From an uncultured Clostridia bacterium (lineage in GTDB: Bacteria > Bacillota > Clostridia > Oscillospirales > Acutalibacteraceae), in contig CALWIO010000008.1 of the NCBI GenBank assembly GCA_944380765.1, positions 1 to 64,000 of the forward strand: DNA of 64,000 nucleotides, written 5' to 3'. Below the pieces are notes generated by a model. It saw only the letters and a program-made list of their open reading frames with translations. It had not been told where the DNA came from and did not search any database. Numbering within the stretch: position 1 is the stretch's first letter; every line of letters starts with the position of its first letter. The position numbers and the translations under genes were made by a program. Of this stretch, positions 17,341 to 24,829 are shown piece by piece.

Positions 17341-18543
17341 TTAAAACACCTCGGTTATTTTTGCTTTTGCTCCGCCCTGCGCCGTCATAATCTCAACCTC
17401 ATCGCCGGGCGAAAGCTCGCCGGAATTTTTAACTATCGAGCCGGACTTTTTGACAACAGAATATCCCCTTGACAGCACTTTTACGGGATTAAGGCTGTCA
17501 ACAGCCGAAGACAACGCCGCAAACTTTTTCTCCTTTTCGGCAACGCAGGCGGAAATCAAACCCGAAAGCTTTGTCTGTATGGCGTCAAGATAAATTTCCG
17601 CATTGTCGGTCAGCGTAACGGGATTATAAAAAGCAAGCGCTTTTTCAATTTCTTTAATCTCATTTTCACAGCCGGCTGTTTTTTGCAATAAGGAATTATA
17701 AAGTTCACTTTTAACGCTGTCCAAATAAAAAAGCTGTTCTCTTATATCGGGCACCGCCAGTTCAGCCGCCGCAGACGGCGTGGGCGCACGCAAATCGGCC
17801 GCGAAGTCGCAGATTGTGAAATCCGTTTCATGGCCTACGCCGGAAATAACCGGAATATGGGAATTATATATCTCCCTTGCGAGCAGTTCGCTGTTGAAGG
17901 GCCACAAATCCTCAATTGAGCCGCCGCCTCTTGCGATAATTATTACATCAGCGGCATTTAATTCATTCATTTTACGCAAAGCCGCCGCTACCTGCCCCGG
18001 CGCCGAATCGCCCTGTACCGTTACTTCCGCAAAAACAACGAAAGCTATCGGAAATCTTCTTTCCAGCACATTCAGCACATCCTGAACAGCGGCCCCTGTC
18101 GGCGAGGAAATCACGCCTACCGCTGATGGAAAACGGGGCAAGGCTTTTTTGTGTTCGGGCGCGAACAAGCCCTCGGCTTCAAGTTTCTGTTTTAACTGTT
18201 CGGCCGCGAGAGATAACGCGCCTATTCCGTCGGGCTGCATATCGTCGATATACAGCTGATACTGCCCGTCCCGTTCATAAATTGAAACTCTGCCCCTGAT
18301 TATCACGGACATACCGTTTTCCGGTCTGAATTTAAGCCGGGCTGCGCTTTTAGCGAACATAACCGCTTTTACGGCACAGGCGCTGTCTTTAATTGTCATA
18401 TACAAATGACCGCTTTTGTAGTGTTCGGTAAAATTGGATATCTCACCGCTTACAAAAACATTGGCAAGGTTTACATCCTGTTCCAAAATGGATTTTGTAT
18501 ATATATTAAGCTGTGAAACGGTCAGTACAAGTGGAGTTTGCAT
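17341..18543 (-). CDS. xseA: Exodeoxyribonuclease VII large subunit
   Basis: 400 aa: N-terminal OB fold (residues ~10-105, SGEISNFTEHYKSGHLYMTIKD), then the exonuclease VII catalytic domain with GVISSPTGAAVQDVLN, IIARGGGSIEDLWPFN, and GVGHETDFTICDFAADLRAPTPSAAAEL. Single-strand DNA exonuclease with XseB. C-terminal end carries a small RGYSVVKK-type strand motif. Confidence 0.96.
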   Translation of the reverse strand: MQTPLVLTVSQLNIYTKSILEQDVNLANVFVSGEISNFTEHYKSGHLYMTIKDSACAVKAVMFAKSAARLKFRPENGMSVIIRGRVSIYERDGQYQLYIDDMQPDGIGALSLAAEQLKQKLEAEGLFAPEHKKALPRFPSAVGVISSPTGAAVQDVLNVLERRFPIAFVVFAEVTVQGDSAPGQVAAALRKMNELNAADVIIIARGGGSIEDLWPFNSELLAREIYNSHIPVISGVGHETDFTICDFAADLRAPTPSAAAELAVPDIREQLFYLDSVKSELYNSLLQKTAGCENEIKEIEKALAFYNPVTLTDNAEIYLDAIQTKLSGLISACVAEKEKKFAALSSAVDSLNPVKVLSRGYSVVKKSGSIVKNSGELSPGDEVEIMTAQGGAKAKITEVF

Positions 18544-18544
18544 A

Positions 18545-19486
18545 TTACTTTCCTTTACTAACTATTGACGCAAGAACTGCTGTTCCGCAGGCGTTGTCGG
18601 CGGAAAATGCCGGTTCTGCAAAGTTGGCTTCAAAACTTTCAAGCAGAGTATCTCTAATAATCCGGTCGGACATAACCCCTCCCGAAAACACAAGGGGCAA
18701 ATCGCCGTATCTCTTTTTAAGTTCCGTAACCGTATCATAGATAACGGAATAAATACAGCTAAGGCAATAGGCGGCCGTATCTTCGGGAGATTCGCCGTTT
18801 TCAAGCATTTTCTTACACCGGTTTTCAACGCCCGAAAGGCTGAACCCCTTTTCGTTTCTGAAAATTTTAATATATTCAAGAGTTTTGACTTTTTCAGCGG
18901 CGATTTGTTCAAGCCGCGCGCCGCAGGGAAAAGAAAGACCGAGAAGCATTCCAACACGGTCAACAGCCTGTCCGGCTTTTAAATCAAGAGAGTCAAAAAT
19001 AACCTGAGTTTTAAAATAACCCTTTTCCGGCGTCACAAGCAGCGCCTGAGAAGTGCCGCCTGAAATATGAAAAGCTATAAAAGGCTCGTTTATAAGCGAA
19101 AGCTTATTGCAGGAATAAAGCGCTGCCGCAATATGCCCGTCCTGATGGGAAAACTCAAAAAGAGGGACGCCTGCCGCGGCAGAAGCGGCTCGGGCGGCGG
19201 AAACTCCCGCTAAAAAGCACGGCATATACGAGCCTTCTTGATTTGAGGGCTTTACCGAAACGCCTATGCCGGAAAGCTCCCCTGCCGAAACATGGCTCAT
19301 TACTTCTTCAATAATTTCGGGAAGCCTTACTGTATGATGAAAAACGGCGTCACTTTGCCTTATTCCCTTTTCGCCTTCCTTGACGGGAAGCAGCCTGCCC
19401 CTCATAACAACGCTGCCGTCGGTATTATTATACACAGCCGCAGAGGTTGTATAATTGCTTGTATCAATACCCAGAAACAGACTCAT
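18545..19486 (-). CDS. TsaD/Kae1-like M22-family paralogue
   Basis: 313-aa ASKHA-fold protein related to TsaD (tRNA threonylcarbamoyladenosine synthesis) but probably not TsaD itself: the N-terminus LGIDTSNYTTSAAVY is followed by RQSDAVFHHTVRLPEI instead of the TsaD HxxxGGVVPE segment. The two metal-ligand histidines are kept in FSHQDGHIAAAL, and the C-terminal Asp in SADNACGTAV. Clostridial genomes often have such a second copy in the nusB-xseA neighbourhood; its role is not known to me. Overlaps nusB by four bases. Confidence 0.7.
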   Translation of the reverse strand: MSLFLGIDTSNYTTSAAVYNNTDGSVVMRGRLLPVKEGEKGIRQSDAVFHHTVRLPEIIEEVMSHVSAGELSGIGVSVKPSNQEGSYMPCFLAGVSAARAASAAAGVPLFEFSHQDGHIAAALYSCNKLSLINEPFIAFHISGGTSQALLVTPEKGYFKTQVIFDSLDLKAGQAVDRVGMLLGLSFPCGARLEQIAAEKVKTLEYIKIFRNEKGFSLSGVENRCKKMLENGESPEDTAAYCLSCIYSVIYDTVTELKKRYGDLPLVFSGGVMSDRIIRDTLLESFEANFAEPAFSADNACGTAVLASIVSKGK

Positions 19487-19887
19487 TCCGCTTCATTCTC
19501 TCTGACATATTTTCCTAATACGCCGTTTATAAAAGCCGCGTCCTCCTGCGACGAGAATTTTTTTGCGATTTCAACCGCCTCGTTTATTGAAACGCTGACA
19601 GGCACCGAGGGCACATAAAGTATTTCGCAAAACGCAAGTCTTAACACAGCCAGCGTCACCTTAGGCAGTCTTTCAACAGGCCAGCCTACGCAGTACCTGT
19701 TAATAATACCGTCAATATTCTCGCGGTTGTCATAAGTCAGCTGCGCTATGGAAGAAGCGAAAACATTTTCCTCAATAAGTCTTGCCTCAACAGCGTTTTT
19801 TATAATCTCCTTAACGGTCATTTCATTATTGAATATTTTTTCAAATATTAGTGTAAAAGCAAGCTCTCTCTCTTCTTTTCGAGTCAT
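19483..19887 (-). CDS. nusB: Transcription antitermination factor NusB
   Basis: 134-aa all-helical protein; binds boxA RNA with NusE in rRNA antitermination. N-terminal TRKEERELAFTLIFEK and C-terminal VSINEAVEIAKKFSSQEDAAFINGVLG are characteristic. Start ATG 19887 with GGAGGT upstream; an in-frame TTG four codons earlier is inside that site. First gene of the nusB-to-recN run, with a good promoter at 19982-20010. Confidence 0.95.
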   Translation of the reverse strand: MTRKEERELAFTLIFEKIFNNEMTVKEIIKNAVEARLIEENVFASSIAQLTYDNRENIDGIINRYCVGWPVERLPKVTLAVLRLAFCEILYVPSVPVSVSINEAVEIAKKFSSQEDAAFINGVLGKYVRENEAE

Positions 19888-19901
19888 ATAAACCTCCAAA
19901 A

Positions 19902-19933
19902 TAAAACGCTCCCCGTCAGAAAAACAGGGAGCG
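19902..19933 (-). terminator. Terminator after the spoIIIA operon
   Basis: CGCTCCC (19933-19927) pairs with GGGAGCG (19913-19907) on the minus strand, followed by TTTTAT. It lies between spoIIIAH and nusB, but downstream of the nusB promoter, so some read-through into nusB is expected. Confidence 0.7.
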
Positions 19934-19981
19934 GACTAAATTTTCTGCGGTTCACAATGAATATACATAATATTTTTGTAT

Positions 19982-20010
19982 ATTGTATCACTTTTACCGC
20001 AAAAATTCAA
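19982..20010 (-). promoter_or_regulatory. Promoter of the nusB operon
   Basis: Minus strand: TTGAAT (20010-20005), 17-bp spacer, TACAAT (19987-19982). About 95 bases upstream of nusB, before the hairpin at 19907-19933. Confidence 0.6.
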
Positions 20011-20030
20011 TAGAAAAATGAATAAACAAG

Positions 20031-20570
20031 CTATGTATTCAGTTCAATAACCGTTATTGAATCGGCGCTTAAATCAGTTTTTGAAACAATTATATCCTTT
20101 ACCTTTAACGCGACCTCATCGTTTACTTTACCCTTCGGAAGCACCACTTCTACCGAATCGCTGTCAAGCGTTACCAAACATTCGCAGCCGGTCTGAGCCT
20201 TAATCAAGTTTTCAATGTCGGTTTCTTTTTTAACGGTTTCGGAAAATTCCAGCAATTTGGCTCTTGCCTCGGCTTTTGCCGTTTCGTCAGACGAACTGTC
20301 CGAAATAATGTTTTCAAGATGCTCCCTGCCCTCGTCGTGCGCTTTTGTTCTGTTGAGTTTTGCCGAGGAGAAATAGTCGTTTTCATCAGTTACATTGGTG
20401 CCGCCCACATACTGCGCTTCGCCGAGATTGCTCTCTTGGGTCACATCTGGTGAGTTATTTGTCTCGTTTTCGGAACGGGTATAATACCAGTTTACAAACA
20501 CCGCCATACCCAGCGCGCAGGTTAACGCGAACACAAGAAGCTGCTTTTTTCCTATTATTTTGCTTTTCAT
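20031..20570 (-). CDS. spoIIIAH: Stage III sporulation protein AH
   Basis: 179 aa: one N-terminal transmembrane helix (residues ~10-28), a Ser/Asp-rich linker, then a helical and YscJ/FliF-type ring-building domain ending in GKVNDEVALKVKDIIVSKTDLSADSITVIE. SpoIIIAH in the mother cell membrane binds forespore SpoIIQ to form the feeding-tube channel. Last gene of a complete spoIIIAA-AH operon. Confidence 0.92.
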   Translation of the reverse strand: MKSKIIGKKQLLVFALTCALGMAVFVNWYYTRSENETNNSPDVTQESNLGEAQYVGGTNVTDENDYFSSAKLNRTKAHDEGREHLENIISDSSSDETAKAEARAKLLEFSETVKKETDIENLIKAQTGCECLVTLDSDSVEVVLPKGKVNDEVALKVKDIIVSKTDLSADSITVIELNT

Positions 20571-21124
20571 TCTTCTACCTCCGAAGTTGTTAGTTTAGAT
20601 ACTGAAATTCTTGACGAGCTTATATTCAGGACCGCGCCTACGGCTGAATATATTTGTTCCTGAACTTTTGTGTTTCCTCCTCCTTCGCAGACAACGGCTA
20701 CGCCTTTGATTTTTGGCTCTATGGTCTTAATTAAAAGTCCGCCGTCGCTGTTATTACAATCTATGATTACAAATTCGTTTTGATTACTCGTGTCATTGGA
20801 ATCAGCGGTGTTTTTGCTGCTGCCGTTTGTATTCTGGGCATAAATATATTCGGTTGTTTCTGAAAGAGTAATCATTACCTTTGTTTTTCCCGCCCCGTCT
20901 ATTGACGAAACAATTTCCTCTATGCGAGATTCAAGCTCCTGGCAATACTCGCTGTCATCAATTCCGGCGGCGTCTGTTTCTTTTTCGGATTTACCGGTTG
21001 AAAAACTCACTTCGGATAGAAAAATTACAAAAATCAGAATAAATCCGCACAAAAGGGCAAGCGCGACTTTTTTATTTTTTGAAAACCATTCGCGGTATTT
21101 GCTCAGACTGTCAAAAATTTTCAA
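20567..21124 (-). CDS. spoIIIAG: Stage III sporulation protein AG
   Basis: 185 aa with one transmembrane segment (residues ~18-36) and a ring-forming domain (ELESRIEEIVSSIDGAGKTKVMITL, later GVAVVCEGG and the VGAVLNISSSRISVSKL region). SpoIIIAG assembles the large ring of the mother cell-forespore channel. Starts at TTG 21124, overlapping the spoIIIAF stop, with GAGGTGA seven bases upstream; overlaps spoIIIAH by four bases. Confidence 0.92.
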   Translation of the reverse strand: MKIFDSLSKYREWFSKNKKVALALLCGFILIFVIFLSEVSFSTGKSEKETDAAGIDDSEYCQELESRIEEIVSSIDGAGKTKVMITLSETTEYIYAQNTNGSSKNTADSNDTSNQNEFVIIDCNNSDGGLLIKTIEPKIKGVAVVCEGGGNTKVQEQIYSAVGAVLNISSSRISVSKLTTSEVEE

Positions 21125-21567
21125 GCTATATTCACCTCAAAGCCAAGCCTTTTTAAAATTTCGCTTTTAATTTTTTCCTTTTCGGAAGTGCCGTTTGTGT
21201 TTACGGATATATCAATACTTTCAACAACCATATACCCGTCAGCGTCAACGCTTGATTTTATATCAATGCTTCTTAATGAAGTCCCAAGCTCGGTACAGAT
21301 ATTTTTAATAGATTCTTCTATAATTTTTTTATAGCTGTCAGAAATGGCTTCCTCATACTCAAAAGTATAATTTTCAAAGCCCTGTGACTGAAATTCTGAA
21401 TTTTTTATGTAGTTTTGCAGAGGGATAACCGTGTAAAACAAAATAAAAACCGACAAAAACACATTAACGGACTTTTTTAAGGTGGAATCCGACAGCAGAA
21501 TTTTAAACACCGCCGCCGCAAGCATAGCACCGCACACGGAAATTATCCAGGCTTTTGCATAATCCAT
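21121..21567 (-). CDS. spoIIIAF: Stage III sporulation protein AF
   Basis: 148 aa with two N-terminal transmembrane helices (about 6-25 and 33-50) and a soluble C-terminal ring-building-like domain ending in a GTSEKEKIKSEILKRLGFEV motif. Position between AE and AG confirms the assignment. Confidence 0.9.
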   Translation of the reverse strand: MDYAKAWIISVCGAMLAAAVFKILLSDSTLKKSVNVFLSVFILFYTVIPLQNYIKNSEFQSQGFENYTFEYEEAISDSYKKIIEESIKNICTELGTSLRSIDIKSSVDADGYMVVESIDISVNTNGTSEKEKIKSEILKRLGFEVNIA

Positions 21568-21568
21568 A

Positions 21569-22669
21569 TTACTTACCTATAACAATAATTACTCCTGTTG
21601 AGACGGTCAGGACAAAAGTAATGAAAAATACTACGGTATTTAAAAGTGATATAACCGAACTAAGTCCGTCAATTATATCGCTGATATATTTTAAATTGAA
21701 CATTGACGAAGCTATTGAACATATACCGAGTGCAAAATACCAGATAAGCAATTCAAGCATAACAGGAAAATTAAGCACAGCTATTACCGTTATCACAAAT
21801 ATTCCGAGCGTATTTTTCATAAGGGAAAAACTGCCTATTACTGATGAAACGGCTTCCCCTACTCCCGCTCCGACAACCGGCACAAACGCTCCCGAAATAA
21901 ATCTGATTCCTTTAAGCGCCAGGCTGTCCGAGGAACTTGCCAGCACGCTCTGCGCGGTCAAAAGTCCCGAATACACAGTTGAGAATAATGCGAGCAGGGT
22001 AACCAAAAGTCTTCTGACTGTTTTTAATATGCGGCTTCTGAAATCCTCAAAGGAAAAAGAAGAGAGAATGTTAAAGGACAATAGGCAGCTTATCATCGGC
22101 ACAAACAGTCTGTCGGCAAAATTCATAATTAAATCCGACATAAAAAGCGTAAATGAGTTATATGTAACCGCCATAGAGGGATTTTTTGAAGCGATTATAA
22201 TAGCCGTCATTACCGGCAAATAGGAATTCACGAAAACAGCGGACATTTTTACGCTTGCCGCGGCGTCAGTCAAAATCCTGCTGACGGGTACTATCACAGC
22301 CGTCATTACCGTAAGCGAACAGATAAAATATATTATTTCTGCTGTTTTATCCGAATCTTTTAAAAATGAAACGGCTATTGAAGTAATTATAATTACCGCG
22401 AAAACGAGGACGATACTGCCGGCAATTTCCGAAAGTATTCCTGCCGCGTTTTTAAAAATAAACTTAATTACTCTTGTCGGCGTAAGGGAAAACAGCTCCT
22501 CAAAGGAAGCGGCGTCAACTCCGAGTTCACCGAGATATTCCTTTGCGGTTTCATCGGTCATATCCCATATTTCCCGGGCGTAGGAGTTTTCCGTTTCAGC
22601 CGCGAAAGCCGGCACACCAAAAACCGATATTAAAAGCAGAGTGAAAACACAAGCAAAAAATTTTTTCAT
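21569..22669 (-). CDS. spoIIIAE: Stage III sporulation protein AE
   Basis: 366-aa polytopic membrane protein with a cleavable-looking N-terminal signal (FFACVFTLLLISVFGVPAFAA) and about seven hydrophobic segments. It is the largest membrane part of the SpoIIIA complex and is typical in length. Conserved patches such as KGIRFISGAFVPVVGAGVGEA are visible. One base after spoIIIAD. Confidence 0.93.
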   Translation of the reverse strand: MKKFFACVFTLLLISVFGVPAFAAETENSYAREIWDMTDETAKEYLGELGVDAASFEELFSLTPTRVIKFIFKNAAGILSEIAGSIVLVFAVIIITSIAVSFLKDSDKTAEIIYFICSLTVMTAVIVPVSRILTDAAASVKMSAVFVNSYLPVMTAIIIASKNPSMAVTYNSFTLFMSDLIMNFADRLFVPMISCLLSFNILSSFSFEDFRSRILKTVRRLLVTLLALFSTVYSGLLTAQSVLASSSDSLALKGIRFISGAFVPVVGAGVGEAVSSVIGSFSLMKNTLGIFVITVIAVLNFPVMLELLIWYFALGICSIASSMFNLKYISDIIDGLSSVISLLNTVVFFITFVLTVSTGVIIVIGK

Positions 22670-22670
22670 A

Positions 22671-23060
22671 TCATTCCATAATTTTTAAGCAAAAGGCAAC
22701 AAGTCCGCTTATCATTGGCAATGTAAAGGAAAGGATTATAAGTTTTGCGGATACCGAAACAACTCCGGCAAGGGAGTTTTCGCCGCTGTCTTTGAGAGTG
22801 TCGCATACAAAGTCCGAGAGCAGAGCTATTCCCACAGCCTTTAACAGAAGCGAAATATGGCTTGAATCGATATTGAACACCGAAATTACCGCTAAAAGCT
22901 CAGAAACATAATCAGAAATGCCCTCGGCGGCAATCATAATGATAATACCTACGGCGCAAACCCGCAGGAAAAACACATATTCGGGTCTGTATGATTTTAA
23001 TATTAAGGAAAATGTTATGTATATAGCGGCAACTGCCGCAGTTTTAAGTAATACCGTCAT
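22671..23060 (-). CDS. spoIIIAD: Stage III sporulation protein AD
   Basis: 129 aa, about four transmembrane segments, resembling SpoIIIAD (KSYRPEYVFFLRVCAVGIIIMI, LLKAVGIALLSDFVCDTLKDSGENSLA). Overlaps spoIIIAC by four bases. Confidence 0.92.
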   Translation of the reverse strand: MTVLLKTAAVAAIYITFSLILKSYRPEYVFFLRVCAVGIIIMIAAEGISDYVSELLAVISVFNIDSSHISLLLKAVGIALLSDFVCDTLKDSGENSLAGVVSVSAKLIILSFTLPMISGLVAFCLKIME

Positions 23061-23251
23061 AGTCCGAACATTGATTTTATCTCGCCGAAAAGCGAGGAAA
23101 CCTGCGGAATAATCATAGCTATTATTACTATTATTCCCGTAACCACCGTAAGAGTAGCAAACTCCTCTCTGCCGGCTTTTGAAAGCATTTGATTAAGCAC
23201 GGCGACAATAAGGCCGATTCCCGCTATTTTAAAAAGAAAAACTATGTCCAT
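23057..23251 (-). CDS. spoIIIAC: Stage III sporulation protein AC
   Basis: 64-aa protein with two transmembrane helices (IVFLFKIAGIGLIVAVLNQ and ATLTVVTGIIVIIAMI-type segments). Start ATG 23251 with AAAGGTG upstream; a TTG six codons earlier is in frame but is part of that site. Small membrane subunit of the SpoIIIA complex. Confidence 0.92.
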   Translation of the reverse strand: MDIVFLFKIAGIGLIVAVLNQMLSKAGREEFATLTVVTGIIVIIAMIIPQVSSLFGEIKSMFGL

Positions 23252-23261
23252 TTTTTCACCT

Positions 23262-23771
23262 TTAAGCAATTATTACCGAAATTCCCGCGGCAATTCCGAA
23301 AATTAAAACAACCGCGGTTTTTACCCTGTTTTTCTCGTTTGCTTCAAGCTTGCCGAGCTTTGTTTTAAAAAATTCACGGTAAATTCGGCAATTCGCAATC
23401 TGACCGTTTATATCGGATTTTCCGAGCATTGAAAAAAATCCTTTCAGAAATTCCAAATCCTCATTATCAAAGGATAATGTTATACTTTTATCGCTCAGCG
23501 CTTCTGAATAGGCGTCCTCAAAGCTGCTGTCAAAAAGCGTTTTTTCATATATCGGCCTTATAAATTTCAGCAAACTGAAATTACCCGATTCGCAGAGACA
23601 TTTTAATATCTCACATGTGGAAAGCGATTTGTAGCCGAGCAAAATCTCAATATTTTCCATCATTACCACGCACTGCCTTACCGCGTCGGTGTGATTTTTA
23701 ATTCGCTTTACCGCAAGCGTACAAGCCGCCGCTCCTGACGCCATAAACAGCGCCGTTATCAGTATTTTCAT
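23262..23771 (-). CDS. spoIIIAB: Stage III sporulation protein AB
   Basis: 169 aa with an N-terminal and a C-terminal membrane helix (residues ~3-20 and ~150-168) flanking a helical domain; related to GspF-type platform proteins. Its first 74 bases overlap the 3' end of spoIIIAA in another frame, longer than the usual four-base overlaps of this operon. Confidence 0.9.
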   Translation of the reverse strand: MKILITALFMASGAAACTLAVKRIKNHTDAVRQCVVMMENIEILLGYKSLSTCEILKCLCESGNFSLLKFIRPIYEKTLFDSSFEDAYSEALSDKSITLSFDNEDLEFLKGFFSMLGKSDINGQIANCRIYREFFKTKLGKLEANEKNRVKTAVVLIFGIAAGISVIIA

Positions 23772-24717
23772 AACGCAGGGATTCCGCCTTTACAATTTCT
23801 TTAATTTCTCCCGGTCTGCTGCTTCCGCTTAAAAAAGCAATATTTTTAAATCCGCCTTCACTGATAAGTGACATGACGGCGGTTTTGTTTTTAAGCTCTT
23901 CGGGCGACTGCGCGTGAACGCTTAGTATAAACCTGACTCCGCTGTTTAATCCGTACAGGATTTTTTGAGTCTGGGAAGCGCTTCCGATTTCATCACAGAT
24001 GATTATTTCGGGCGACAGCGTTCTGACAGCTATTGAAATCCCCTTATCTTTCGGGAATCCGTAAATAATATCGGTGTTCGGGCCGAGAATATCAGCTCGT
24101 GCATTCTGTGAAAAAAGCTCTTTTCGCTCGTCAACCACACACACTTTATAATACCGTCCGGTTCTGCCGGAAGAGAACTGGCGCGCTATATCTTTAAGAA
24201 GCGTAGTTTTACCCGAAGATGGCGCGCCGGCAATCAGCAAATTCTGCGGACCGTCTGAAAAAACCGAGTTAAACAGGCTGTCGGCTGCTCCGTTGATATT
24301 TCTGTTGATTCTTATATTAAGTCCGGTAATATCCTTTACGGTTTTAACCTCACAGCCGTCATAGACCGCCGTTCCGCACACGCCGACCCTCGCGCCATTC
24401 TTTAAAGTCACATATCCGTTGAGCAAATCTTCAAAATGACTGTGCATAGAGTAGCCGCACATTTTATTGAGCGTATCATAAATTTCGTTCTCTCCCGCCT
24501 TTACACAGTTATCCGAATATATAAGAGAAAGCCGTGAATTGGCTGTTAAAAAGCTGCTGCCCTTTGATGTGACAATAACAACTGGTCTGCCCGCGCGCAA
24601 GCGTATTTCCTGCACTTCGCTTTTAACCGTTTCATTCATAGCTGCCAGCACCGACCGTATTCTCAGCGAGATGTGGGAAATAATAAAATCAAAATTTTCA
24701 CTGAATACTTTGTCCAT
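23698..24717 (-). CDS. spoIIIAA: Stage III sporulation protein AA (secretion-type ATPase)
   Basis: 339-aa RecA-fold ATPase of the mother-cell SpoIIIA machine. N-terminal VQEIRLRAGRPVVI motif, Walker A AGAPSSGKTTLLKD, Walker B PEIIICDEIGS, and RFILSVHAQSPEEL. Start ATG 24717 (GAGGTGA upstream) gives the normal length; an open extension to 24948 lacks homology-like sequence and crosses the intergenic promoter region. First gene of the operon, divergent from the YfhO-like gene. Confidence 0.94.
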   Translation of the reverse strand: MDKVFSENFDFIISHISLRIRSVLAAMNETVKSEVQEIRLRAGRPVVIVTSKGSSFLTANSRLSLIYSDNCVKAGENEIYDTLNKMCGYSMHSHFEDLLNGYVTLKNGARVGVCGTAVYDGCEVKTVKDITGLNIRINRNINGAADSLFNSVFSDGPQNLLIAGAPSSGKTTLLKDIARQFSSGRTGRYYKVCVVDERKELFSQNARADILGPNTDIIYGFPKDKGISIAVRTLSPEIIICDEIGSASQTQKILYGLNSGVRFILSVHAQSPEELKNKTAVMSLISEGGFKNIAFLSGSSRPGEIKEIVKAESLRYENTDNGAVYGVRSGGLYACGKAN

Positions 24718-24772
24718 TCGCTCACCTCGATAATATTTATGATTACTTGTCCCCCGATAGTACAAAACTTTC

Positions 24773-24801
24773 TTGAAAAGATTTTGGCTGTGTGGTATAA
24801 T
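24773..24801 (+). promoter_or_regulatory. Promoter of the YfhO-like gene
   Basis: TTGAAA (24773-24778), 17-bp spacer, TATAAT (24796-24801); the ATG follows at 24830 after GGAAG. Confidence 0.75.
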
Positions 24802-24829
24802 TTTTTCATCAATCTGAAAGGAAGAAAAT

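Noticed and set aside
24718..24772. Sigma-E promoter for spoIIIAA
   Set aside because: CATAAATA with a weak upstream partner matches the consensus too poorly to list, although such control is expected from Bacillus.
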